A stretch of 64,000 nt of DNA from Stanieria cyanosphaera PCC 7437 (lineage in GTDB: Bacteria; Cyanobacteriota; Cyanobacteriia; Cyanobacteriales; Xenococcaceae), in NCBI RefSeq assembly GCF_000317575.1, contig NC_019748.1:1380001-1444000 (forward strand), read 5' to 3'. The position numbers were made by a program, and so were the translations under genes. The stretch's first letter is position 1; each line of letters starts with the position of its first letter. Shown one piece after another: positions 48,013 through 56,555 of this stretch. The notes beneath the pieces are model-generated. The model saw only the letters and a program-made list of their open reading frames with translations. It was not told the DNA's origin and did not search any database.

Positions 48013-49833
48013 TTAAGAACTTTTAAAACTTTTAACTCTTGCCAAACGATTCAGAATTCGATTAGCTAATTCTGCGGGAACAATCGGCTTATTTAAATAA
48101 TCATCAGCACCAATCGCAAAAGCTTGATGTTGAGTTTTATCATCATGATGAACAGTTAGAAAGAGAATTGGTAAGCTTTGCCAATGAGGATCGCTACGTA
48201 ATAACTGACATAATTCCATGCCATTAATTTCAGGCATTTCGATATCAAGAATCAACAAATCTGGATTAAATTTGACCAAAGCAGACCAAAAATGCCCAAG
48301 ATCGTTAATAGTTAAAAGGTAAAATCCCCAAGCCTCTAGAGCAATTTTTAAAGCTGCTAACAATTGAGCATCATCATCAACAATCATCACTTTAGCACCA
48401 GAACCAGTTTTAGCCAAAAGCTGATTAACTGATGCGATCGCTTGCTGAGGAGTAACAGGAGACTGCAATAATAAACTTCCTCCTTGACGAATCACTGCTA
48501 ATCTTTCGGTCAAATTATCTGCTGCTAAAATTGTCACAATTGGAATCAGGGGATATTGTTGATGTAATTGAGCCATAAACGTTAAGTATTCTGCTTCGGG
48601 ATGAGCTATTTTGAGCAGAACAACGTTAGGTTGGTAAGTAAGTAGTAATTTTTTCCCTTCGGCTAAATTAGTCGCAACGACAACAGATATGCCCCAAGTT
48701 GTAGCTTCCTCAGCTAACTGTTGAACAAAAATGAGATCGTTATCAATGACTAAAAGAGAAATGCCTTGACTAGGAGTGATATTTTTCTGTGTATGAAAAG
48801 GTTGATGTTCAATTTCCTGAGTTAAATCGGCTAATAATTGACTCAACTGCTCGATTTTATCGCCATTGCTAGCTAATTCGTCTATCAATAACTGTTCTAA
48901 AACTTTAGCAATTTTAGAACCTTCGGGAAAACCAAAACTACCTAAAGAACCTGCTAATTTATGAGCAGAAGCTCTAGCTTGTTGTTGTAATTGGGTAGTT
49001 AAACTGTTAGTGATCAGAGCATCTTTAACTGCATTAATTGCAGCCAATCTTTCGAGCATATTTGGCTTAAATTGTTGCCAAGCTTTAGTTAGAGCCTCTA
49101 AATGTCGAGTTTTTTGAGCTTGATACTTTTGTTCTTCTGGTTTAACAGTTGAGTAAGTGGGTTCACTGCGGAGACGATAACCCATACCATAAACCGTCTC
49201 AATCATGTCTTTGGGAACATTAGCAGCTTTTAATTTGTGTCGTAACCCTTTGATATGAGTTCTAACAGCTTCTTCACCTGGAGGATCTTCAAAAGACCAT
49301 AATCTTTCGATCACTGCACCAGCACTAAAAACTTGCTGAGGATTGCGTAAAAACAATTCTAAAAGATTATACTCTTTAGGAGTTAAGGTAATTAATTGAT
49401 CTTGATATTTAACTTCACAAGTTCTAGGATCGAGGGTTAAATTTTCCCATTTTAAAACTGGAGCGAAATAATGACCTTCTCTTCTTAATAAAGCGCGAAT
49501 TCTTGCCGTCAATTCATCAAAATCAAACGGCTTGACTACATAATCATCTGCACCAGCATCAAAACCTTTAACTTTATCTACACTATTATCTTTAGAAGTT
49601 AATAATAGAATTGGCATTTGATAACCTTGCGCACGCGATCGCCGACAGAGACTAATGCCATCTAACTTAGGCAGCATGACATCTAGGACTACCAAGTCAT
49701 AAGTAAACAGTAAAATAAATTCCCAAGCAGACTCTCCATCAGTAGCGATATCGACGGCATAATGCTGTTCAATCAAACTGTTGGCTAGAGCGGTCATTAA
49801 AGGTTCGTCATCATCTACTAACAAAATTCTCAT
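48013..49833 (-). CDS. multi-domain response regulator: REC-OmpR HTH-Hpt-REC-REC (paralogue)
   Basis: 606 residues, paralogous to the regulator at 43.3 kb but without GGDEF. REC1 (Asp51) and a winged helix (about 145-222) are followed by an Hpt domain (His291 in SAHKLAGSLGSFG). In REC2 (about 357-470) the phosphoacceptor Asp is Lys408 (VVLLKIAHPE) and the KP Lys is Gln457, so it is a pseudo-receiver. REC3 (about 480-595) has Asp530 and Lys in LNKPIVP and looks functional. The pattern is the reverse of the other paralogue. dnaB and about 580 bases separate it from the kinase group, so a shared operon is unlikely, but a shared pathway is possible. Confidence 0.92.
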   Translation of the reverse strand: MRILLVDDDEPLMTALANSLIEQHYAVDIATDGESAWEFILLFTYDLVVLDVMLPKLDGISLCRRSRAQGYQMPILLLTSKDNSVDKVKGFDAGADDYVVKPFDFDELTARIRALLRREGHYFAPVLKWENLTLDPRTCEVKYQDQLITLTPKEYNLLELFLRNPQQVFSAGAVIERLWSFEDPPGEEAVRTHIKGLRHKLKAANVPKDMIETVYGMGYRLRSEPTYSTVKPEEQKYQAQKTRHLEALTKAWQQFKPNMLERLAAINAVKDALITNSLTTQLQQQARASAHKLAGSLGSFGFPEGSKIAKVLEQLLIDELASNGDKIEQLSQLLADLTQEIEHQPFHTQKNITPSQGISLLVIDNDLIFVQQLAEEATTWGISVVVATNLAEGKKLLLTYQPNVVLLKIAHPEAEYLTFMAQLHQQYPLIPIVTILAADNLTERLAVIRQGGSLLLQSPVTPQQAIASVNQLLAKTGSGAKVMIVDDDAQLLAALKIALEAWGFYLLTINDLGHFWSALVKFNPDLLILDIEMPEINGMELCQLLRSDPHWQSLPILFLTVHHDDKTQHQAFAIGADDYLNKPIVPAELANRILNRLARVKSFKSS

Positions 49834-50117
49834 TACAGTTAGCTGGTCGAATTGTCATTTTTAAGCGATCTGGCTCAATATGGCTCTATTTATTTTCTTC
49901 TAGCTATTTACTTAAGATCAGATTGTTATAACTCACTGAAATTGGCAATATTTTGTCATAGTGTAACAACCCTAATCATGAATTGAGCTTCTTTTCTTGA
50001 TTTACTTCAAGTATTCTTAATTTTTTGCTTCTGATAAACTGCGCGGGCAGTCCGCAAAGCTACAGTCGCAGCCCCTTCTTTATCTATGGTATACTTCTCC
50101 AAAGCCCAGAAGTAGGC

Positions 50118-50343
50118 GTGTCAGTGCGTCGAACTGGTATATATCAAAATACTAGAAGACGCTGAAAGAGAGGTTTGCCAAGGTTTTCCTTCAATAAGCC
50201 ACAATATTGTCCTCACGGACTTCAATACGGCGAGGAAACCTCGAAACCTTGTACGCCCCGTCGCCGTCGAGTCCTCCTCTGCTGTCGGGCAGCCAGTGGA
50301 GTTTAAACAAAAATGCTCGCGGAATCGTTCTGGCGGAGGATAA
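50118..50343 (+). pseudogene. remnant of a tnpB 3' end
   Basis: On the + strand an open stretch ends at TAA 50341-50343 and reads NLVRPVAVESSSAVG and VEFKQKCSRNRSGG near its end. The intact TnpB at 56.6 kb has VRVLVRPVVSPM at the equivalent place, and the DNA shares CCTTGTACGCCCCGT in the same frame. The upstream part of the gene is gone. An opposite-strand 75-codon frame covers the same bases and is a shadow. Confidence 0.55.
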
Positions 50344-50413
50344 GTCATGAGGCTGTACTAGCTAAGAGGTTGCGAGGCGAGAATCCCACGCGGTTCACCC
50401 CTAGGAGTGTCAA
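50250..50413 (+). mobile_element. orphan right end of an IS200/IS605-type (TnpB) element, possible omega RNA relic
   Basis: This GC-rich stretch ends GAATCCCACGCGGTTCACC then CCTAGGAGTGTCAA. The intact TnpB element at 56.6 kb ends on the minus strand with AATCCCTCGGCA, a hairpin, and GGGAGGATGTCAA. The shared layout (AATCCC, stem, GGAG, TGTCAA) identifies a right end. In such elements the right end is the scaffold of the guide RNA, so the locus could still give an RNA whose guide is the flank beginning TAGCATTGAATC. No left end was found. Confidence 0.55.
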
Positions 50414-50559
50414 TAGCATTGAATCATGGCAATTACAAAACTTAAGGACACCTCTACTAATTACTCTCAATAGCTTTTGAATGAAGCTTTTGAAGCTTGT
50501 TGGAGATGTCCGATTAGAAACATTAATAACTTAGAATTAGATTACGTATGATTGATCTA

Positions 50560-50578
50560 GGGGGTTTTTTCCCCCTTT
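50560..50578 (+). terminator. G5-T6-C5 hairpin with T-run
   Basis: GGGGG-TTTTTT-CCCCC-TTT. The T-run is on the + strand, while the nearby NDH-2 gene ends at 50584 on the minus strand, where the hairpin could still slow the polymerase. It lies six bases beyond that stop codon. Confidence 0.5.
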
Positions 50579-50583
50579 CTTGA

Positions 50584-51927
50584 TTAGACTTGTAGCAAAG
50601 CTTGGGTATCTCTTTCTGGTTCTAATTCGATTTTAGGAGAAATACCCGAAGACACAATCAAGCGATCGCATTTGTTACTGGTAAAATAACTCCACACCCA
50701 CTGAATCGCGACAATAATTTTGTTATCAAATTCCAGCAGATAAAAGACGTGAATAAACATCCAAATTAGCCACGCTAGAATTCCAGAAAGCTTGATCAAA
50801 CCAAAATCGATCACAGCAGCGTGTTTACCGATGACAGCTAAATTACCCCAATCCCAATAGCGAAACGAAGCTATTTTTTTGCCTTGTAGTTGACTTTGAA
50901 TTAAATTGGCCACATAGTTACCCGCTTGCATCGCTGCGGGTGCTACTGCTGGTAAAAGATGATTTTGGTTAATGCGATAATGAGCCAAATCACCGATGGC
51001 AAAAATATTGTTATATTTACCCACTGTAAATTCTGGCGAGACAATTACTCTACCCATCCGATCTAAACTTGCACCAGTCGCTTCTGATAATCTAAGAGCG
51101 ATCGCAGAAGCTTTCATGCCAGCAGTCCATAATACAGTACGTGTTCTAATCTGCTCAATTTGTTCCCCTTGGCGTACAGTAACAACTTGTTCATTAAGAT
51201 CGATTACTTTGGTTTTGGTTTTAACAATCACACCTAAATCTTTGAGCTTGTTAAGAGCTTGCTCGGATAATTGAGCGGGATAAGTGGGTAAAATTCTTTC
51301 TGGACTTTGAATTAAAATAATTTTCGCTGTTGCTGGATCGATATTACGAAAATCTTCTTTTAAAGTACTACGAGTTAATTCTGCTAACGCTCCAGCCAAT
51401 TCAACCCCAGCAGCACCACCACCAACTAAAACAAAAGTTAACCAATCTTGGCGTTTTTCAGGAATAGTTTCTTTTTCAGCAGACTCAAAGGCAAGAAAAA
51501 TCCGTCGGCGAATTTCTAAAGCATCTTCAACGGTTTTTAATCCTGGAGCTTTTTTTACCCATTCGGGATTGCCAAAATATTGAGGACTAGCACCAGTGGC
51601 AATAATTAGAGAATCATAGTGAATCTCGCGATATTTTAATTTAACTATTTGACGCTCAGGCTCGATCTGAGTTACTTCTCCCATCAAGACTTCAGTATTT
51701 TTGTTATGCTTTAGTACGGCTCTAAGAGGAGAAGAAATATTGCTCGGAGCTAAACCACCAGTAGCAACTTGATATAGTAGCGGTTGAAAGACATGGAAGT
51801 TTTGTTTGTCAATTAAGGTAACTTTGACGGGTGCTTTGGCAAGACTCTTTGCTGCGTAAAGTCCACCAAATCCTCCGCCGACAATTACTACATGATGAAG
51901 AGATTGTTTTTTTTCTTCTTGAAACAT
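50584..51927 (-). CDS. ndb: type II NADH dehydrogenase (NDH-2)
   Basis: 447 residues of the two-dinucleotide-domain flavoprotein family. FAD binding is at VVIVGGGFGGLYAAKSLA (13-30) and NAD(P)H binding at VLVGGGAAGVELAGALAE. The quinone-reductase signature NFHVFQPLLYQVATG and the late FAIGDLAHY are present. A C-terminal hydrophobic segment (GILAWLIWMFIHVFYLLEF) could anchor it to the membrane, as in other NDH-2. It passes electrons from NAD(P)H to plastoquinone without pumping protons; in cyanobacteria such enzymes also serve in redox sensing. Which of the cyanobacterial Ndb classes it belongs to is not decided. Confidence 0.88.
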   Translation of the reverse strand: MFQEEKKQSLHHVVIVGGGFGGLYAAKSLAKAPVKVTLIDKQNFHVFQPLLYQVATGGLAPSNISSPLRAVLKHNKNTEVLMGEVTQIEPERQIVKLKYREIHYDSLIIATGASPQYFGNPEWVKKAPGLKTVEDALEIRRRIFLAFESAEKETIPEKRQDWLTFVLVGGGAAGVELAGALAELTRSTLKEDFRNIDPATAKIILIQSPERILPTYPAQLSEQALNKLKDLGVIVKTKTKVIDLNEQVVTVRQGEQIEQIRTRTVLWTAGMKASAIALRLSEATGASLDRMGRVIVSPEFTVGKYNNIFAIGDLAHYRINQNHLLPAVAPAAMQAGNYVANLIQSQLQGKKIASFRYWDWGNLAVIGKHAAVIDFGLIKLSGILAWLIWMFIHVFYLLEFDNKIIVAIQWVWSYFTSNKCDRLIVSSGISPKIELEPERDTQALLQV

Positions 51928-52660
51928 GATAATTTTTATCTCCTTTAAACTAGATTTATAGTAGGTCTAGTTAAGTTTTTCCCCTCAAGGGTATTGTGCA
52001 AAATTAAAAGTGTAAGTATAGAAAAATACCAGTTTTACTATTGTCATGATTTTTTGACTCAATTTAATTGTTGAATTAATTATTGAACCTAAAAATGTAT
52101 TTAGAAAGACACTTTTTAGCTATTTAGTAATTATCTATTTTTTTACATTTTAGTAAAATATTATTTAATTTTAAAAATCAATCAAGGATTAAATTATTTA
52201 GATATTGAAGTTTAATTGATATTTTGAGTATTATTGCTGAGGTTGTTTGGTCTTTTTTGGAATCTTTTCTTTGCTCAAATCAAGCTTGTTGTTATGTATC
52301 GTTTTTTAAGCTCGCTCAAATAGAACTTGATATTTTAATTACTTGATGATAGTTAATTAACAAGCGATCGCTTTAGTTTAGAAAAACGAGCATGAATTAT
52401 TTTTTTTATTAATTATTCACATGAATCAAAATTAAACAATGATCATTTTAATTTTCAAAATAAATTGTAAATTGAATTATTAAGTAAAAAAAACTAAGAT
52501 ATTTTGATTATCATCAAACTTAAATTAAGCTGATCAATCAAAAACATAAAAACATTTTTAGCTAATTTTAAAACCTAATTAAATAATCTTGATTTAATGA
52601 TTTAGAATAAAAATATATTAGTTCGTTACTTTAAAAAAATATTCATTTTATTGTTAATTT
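51928..52660. other. AT-rich divergent intergenic region (about 730 bases)
   Basis: Between the NDH-2 and DUF155 genes. It is almost entirely A/T with one HIP1 site near 52363. Promoters for both genes should be here. No gene, repeat or RNA is recognised. Confidence 0.5.
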
Positions 52661-53461
52661 ATGGAAAAAACATTGTTTTTAAATAAAGAGAATATCAAAG
52701 TTAGAGCTTTGTTCTTAGGTCAAAGGATCGATGTCAAAGCCTTAGAAAATGTCGAATGCTTAACAACTAATCCTCTAATTGTTTCGGCTGGTGAGTTGGG
52801 ATGCGCCGTGTTATTTCGTTATGGAGTAGTAGTTTTATTTGGTCTTGAACCCATTGAAGAAGCAACGTTTCTTAATAACCTTAAACCTTTAGTTGTAGAA
52901 CCTTTCGCAGAACCAGAAGGGGAAGACACAGCAATTTATTTAGATAATAATACTACTGGTAAAGTTTTAGAAGGGAATATTTTCTTGCCACAGTTTACCC
53001 TGAAAAGTTTGCAAATTGTTGCCGATATTTTAGCCAAAAGTGTGGTTTTAGCTCACTATGAACAGCAAACGACTAGTACTTTTGATCGAATAGAACCCTT
53101 TGCTGTCAGTCTACAAAATACTAGCTGGAGTCGCAAACAAGTCAAAGAATTACTTAAACTATTGGGTAGCACCTTATCAATTCAGCACAAAGTCATGGGT
53201 CGAGTTGAAGTAATCGATAAACCAGAATTACTATGGGATTATCCAGAATTAGAAAGACTTTATCTGCGTCTAGAAGATGAATATGAGATTCGCGAAAGAG
53301 ATCAAGTGTTGGAACGTAAATTAGAATCAGTTTCTCGTACTGCTGAAACTGCGCTTGGTTTACTGCAACACAATACCAGCTTGAGAGTAGAGTGGTATAT
53401 TGTGATTTTAATCGTCATGGAACTAGTTTTATCTCTATATGGAATGTTCGCTGGCGTTTGA
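52661..53461 (+). CDS. RMD1/YagE-family protein (DUF155)
   Basis: 266 residues. The N-terminal half is a small alpha/beta domain (KVRALFLGQRIDVKAL, then GCAVLFRYGVVVLFGLE), the DUF155 signature. A long helical part follows (QIVADILAKSVVLAHYEQ, then LRLEDEYEIRERDQVLERKLE), and a C-terminal membrane helix (WYIVILIVMELVLSLYGMF) anchors it. Eukaryotic relatives work at the inner mitochondrial membrane and in microtubule control; the bacterial function is unknown. The alpha/beta hydrolase gene starts 30 bases downstream, so they probably share a transcript. Confidence 0.87.
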   Translation: MEKTLFLNKENIKVRALFLGQRIDVKALENVECLTTNPLIVSAGELGCAVLFRYGVVVLFGLEPIEEATFLNNLKPLVVEPFAEPEGEDTAIYLDNNTTGKVLEGNIFLPQFTLKSLQIVADILAKSVVLAHYEQQTTSTFDRIEPFAVSLQNTSWSRKQVKELLKLLGSTLSIQHKVMGRVEVIDKPELLWDYPELERLYLRLEDEYEIRERDQVLERKLESVSRTAETALGLLQHNTSLRVEWYIVILIVMELVLSLYGMFAGV

Positions 53462-53491
53462 GGGAATGGTGAGCCAAAAAAACTTTAGAAA

Positions 53492-54337
53492 ATGCCCAAG
53501 CAAATTAAGCCAATGATGTTAATTTTGGGAGGACTAATACTCACTATTTACGTGATGATTTGTGGGGTTTTGCGCTGGAAGCAAACTAAATTAATTTTTT
53601 TTCCGTCTCCAGTGGTAGTAGCTACCCCAAAAGACTATCAACTTGCTTATGAAGAAGTTTGGCTTCCTGTTTCGACAGGCAAAATTCATGGTTGGTGGAT
53701 ACCTGCTAGTACTCTTGAAGCTCCAGTTATTTTATACTTGCATGGTAATGGTAGTAATAATGGTGATACCATCGGTCAAGCTACTCGTTTCCATCAATTA
53801 AATTTTTCTACTTTGCTAATTGATTATCGAGGCTATGGATATAGCAGTGGGCCGTTTCCTAATGAAACTTTAGTTTATGAAGATGCTGAAGCTGCTTGGC
53901 AATATTTAACTGTTGAGAGAAAAATTAACCCTAACAAGATTATCGTATACGGTCATTCTCTGGGAGGAGCGATCGCTCTGGAGTTGGCGACTAGACATCC
54001 CGAACTAGCTGGCCTCATTGTGAATGGAACTTTTACTTCAATGCGAGCGATCGCAGCTTACATGAAACAATACCGAATTTTACCTCTCGACTGGATTTTG
54101 ACTCAAAAGTTTGATTCTATAACTAAAATTAAAACACTCAAAACTCCAATTTTGTTGATGCATGGAATAGAAGATCGAGTTGTTCCTGCTTGGATGAGTC
54201 AAGAATTATTTACTGCTACTGCTGCACCCAAGCAATTATGGTTAGTTCCCAAAGCGGGACACAACGATCTTGCTAAAGTGGCAGGAGAAGAATATCTTGA
54301 AAAGATTAAACAATTTGTTGAGCAAGTAACAAAATAA
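53492..54337 (+). CDS. alpha/beta hydrolase, membrane-anchored
   Basis: 281 residues. A hydrophobic N-terminal segment (MMLILGGLILTIYVMICGVL) acts as signal anchor. The hydrolase core has the oxyanion-hole motif LYLHGNGSNNG, the strand LIDYRGYGYSSG, the nucleophile elbow YGHSLGGA, the acid in HGIEDRVVP and the His in KAGHNDL. It resembles ABHD13/BAAT-type hydrolases, for which lipid esters are possible substrates, but the substrate is not known. It follows the DUF155 gene closely. Confidence 0.87.
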   Translation: MPKQIKPMMLILGGLILTIYVMICGVLRWKQTKLIFFPSPVVVATPKDYQLAYEEVWLPVSTGKIHGWWIPASTLEAPVILYLHGNGSNNGDTIGQATRFHQLNFSTLLIDYRGYGYSSGPFPNETLVYEDAEAAWQYLTVERKINPNKIIVYGHSLGGAIALELATRHPELAGLIVNGTFTSMRAIAAYMKQYRILPLDWILTQKFDSITKIKTLKTPILLMHGIEDRVVPAWMSQELFTATAAPKQLWLVPKAGHNDLAKVAGEEYLEKIKQFVEQVTK

Positions 54338-54437
54338 GGAAAAGTAGGGAATGGGAAGTACATAACAAGTAATAAGTAGCAAACAACCGATAACTAAAAA
54401 AACTACCTACTACCCACTACTTAAAATAACTGAATAA

Positions 54438-55204
54438 TGTCTAAGCCAAAAATTATTTTAGTCGAACCAGCAGGAACGTTAAATGTAGGTTCGGTAGCGC
54501 GAGTGATGAAAAATATGGGATTAGATCAATTAGTTTTAGTTAATCCTCAATGCGATCCTCATGCTTCCGAAGCTCGACAAATGGCGGTTCATGGAATTGA
54601 AGTATTAGAACGAGCTACTATCGTACCCGACTTACCAACTGCACTAAAAGGATGTCAAAGAGCGATCGCAACTACCTCTCGTTCTCGTACTTTACCGATG
54701 AACTTAGAATCACCTCGTTTAGCTCTTCCTTGGTTATTAGAAGCTCAAATTAGTTCTGCTCTTATTTTTGGGCCAGAAGATCGAGGTTTGAGTAATAGTG
54801 AACTTAATTATGCCCAAAGATTTGTAGGAATTGCTGCTAACCCCGAATATCCTTCTCTCAACTTGGCTCAAGCTGTGGCTGTTTGTGTTTATGAGTTATA
54901 TCAAACCTCTTTACAAAAAAATCTTGACACTAGTAATAGCTGTGCTAACTTACAGGGGGAGGAAGTGACAACTTTTTCCTCTGTTTCGGTTGATTCTGCT
55001 TCTTTAGATACTATAGAGGGATATTATCAACATCTTGAAACCGTACTTTTAGAGATTGGCTATCTCTATCCTCATACTGCAGCAGCCAGAATGGAAAAGT
55101 TTCGACGTTTATACTATCGAGCTAATCTAACTAATGAAGAAGTGGCAATGTTGCGAGGTATACTCAGCCAAATTCAATGGGCAATTAAATCTAATCGCTC
55201 TTAG
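54438..55204 (+). CDS. trmJ: RNA 2'-O-methyltransferase, TrmJ/LasT type
   Basis: About 255 residues of the SPOUT (trefoil-knot) class. The start is KIILVEPAGTLNVGSVARVMKN and the family signature motifs follow: ALIFGPEDRGLSN and PSLNLAQAVAVCVYEL. The C-terminal helical part (YPHTAAARMEKFRRLYYRANL then EEVAMLRGILSQI) is characteristic of TrmJ, which methylates the 2'-OH of nucleotide 32 in tRNA. An insertion between the knot and the C-terminal helices is poorly conserved. The precise target is inferred from the family only. Confidence 0.87.
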
Positions 55205-55292
55205 ACGTACACAAAACGTGTCGGAGATTAGCCTAATGCCTATGCGACCGCTCTTATTGACAATTTCTTAATCGTTGTTAGAGGAAGCAAGC

Positions 55293-56555
55293 GTGGACAA
55301 AAAACGCAGCCTGGTTTCTAGTAAATCAACTCCAAATCAAAGCAAAAAAAAGAATCTCAAGCCAAAAAAAGGCAATCAGCCTCCTGTTCGTCCCACTTCT
55401 GCTTCTAAAACTAAACCTCAACTCAATGGAACTCAAAATAGCTCCCAAAGAACTTCCTCTACACCACAAAAACGTTTAGAAAAAAAAATTAATCGTCCGC
55501 AAAGCTTTCTTGATCCTCAGAAGTTAACTTCGTCCTCAAATCTATTTGTCTCTGCTGTTCGTATCGCAGTAATTGTCATTGGTATTAGCACTATTTTAGG
55601 AACAGTTATTGCAGTTGCCAGTAATATTAACTCTCCCCTAGTTCAAGCAAATCAATCTACGACCGAAAAACTTCAAGCTGCTAGCGCAGAAAATCAAAAA
55701 GAATTAGAAAAATTACTTCCTAACGTGGTTTTGGGTAAAGAAATAACTAGCCTCAAAAGCAAACTACAAACTTTAGCTAGTCAATATCCCAAACTGCAAC
55801 CAGCGATATTTTTAGTCGATCTTGACGATCATTCTTATGTAAGTATTCAAGGGTCTGGTGCTATTGCTGCTGCTAGTACGATCAAAATACCAATTTTAGT
55901 AGCTTTTTTCCAAGATGTAGACCAAGGCAAATTTCGTCTTGATCAAGAGTTAACTATGAATAAAGAGGACATCGGTAGTGGTTCTGGTAGTATGCAGTAT
56001 GAAAAACCTGGAACACAATTTACTACCTTGGAAGTAGCAACCAAAATGATCACCATTAGTGATAATACTGCTACTAATATGTTGATCAAAATCATGGGCG
56101 GTGCTGAAAAACTCAATCAGCGTTTTTTAGAATGGGGTTTGACAGAAACTGTAATTCGCAATCCGTTACCCGATTTAGAAGGAACTAATTCTACTACTCC
56201 AGAAGATTTAGGCAATTTATTAATCAATCTCGAACGAGGCAAATTAGTGTCGCTGAAATCTCGCGATCGCATGTTCACAATCATGAGCAATTTGGTGAGA
56301 AATACTCTGCTACCTGTAGGTTTAGAAGCAGATGCCACCATTGCCCATAAAACAGGCGATATTCGTTCGGTTTTAGGAGATGTGGGCATTATTGATATGC
56401 CTAATGGTAAACGTTATGTAGCTTCGGTGTTAGTCAAACGCCCAGATAACGATCCACAAGCTAAAGAATTCATTCAAAAAATGTCTCAAGTTGCTTATCA
56501 ACATTTGAAATGGCAACCCTCCAATCTTTTTAGTGAAGAAACATTTACTCATTGA
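55293..56555 (+). CDS. class A beta-lactamase-like serine hydrolase, membrane-anchored; stop codon supplied by an IS
   Basis: The GTG at 55293 follows TTAGAGGAAGC, a good ribosome-binding site, and gives 420 residues; the TTG at 55275 is less likely. A basic, Pro/Lys-rich N-terminal part precedes one membrane helix (about 85-110), so the enzyme faces the periplasm. Active-site motifs are Ser195-x-x-Lys198 in AASTIKIP, SDN at 256-258 and KTG in AHKTGDI. The Glu of class A is plausible in PDLEGTNSTTPEDL. It could hydrolyse beta-lactams or be a related peptidoglycan esterase. The TGA stop at 56553-56555 lies in the end of the TnpB element, so the native C-terminus was probably changed by the insertion. 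Confidence 0.85.
   Translation: MDKKRSLVSSKSTPNQSKKKNLKPKKGNQPPVRPTSASKTKPQLNGTQNSSQRTSSTPQKRLEKKINRPQSFLDPQKLTSSSNLFVSAVRIAVIVIGISTILGTVIAVASNINSPLVQANQSTTEKLQAASAENQKELEKLLPNVVLGKEITSLKSKLQTLASQYPKLQPAIFLVDLDDHSYVSIQGSGAIAAASTIKIPILVAFFQDVDQGKFRLDQELTMNKEDIGSGSGSMQYEKPGTQFTTLEVATKMITISDNTATNMLIKIMGGAEKLNQRFLEWGLTETVIRNPLPDLEGTNSTTPEDLGNLLINLERGKLVSLKSRDRMFTIMSNLVRNTLLPVGLEADATIAHKTGDIRSVLGDVGIIDMPNGKRYVASVLVKRPDNDPQAKEFIQKMSQVAYQHLKWQPSNLFSEETFTH

Noticed and set aside
50121-50348. 75-codon minus-strand open frame
   Set aside because: It overlaps the TnpB right-end relic. The + strand frame matches the TnpB tail and the minus frame has no recognisable domain.
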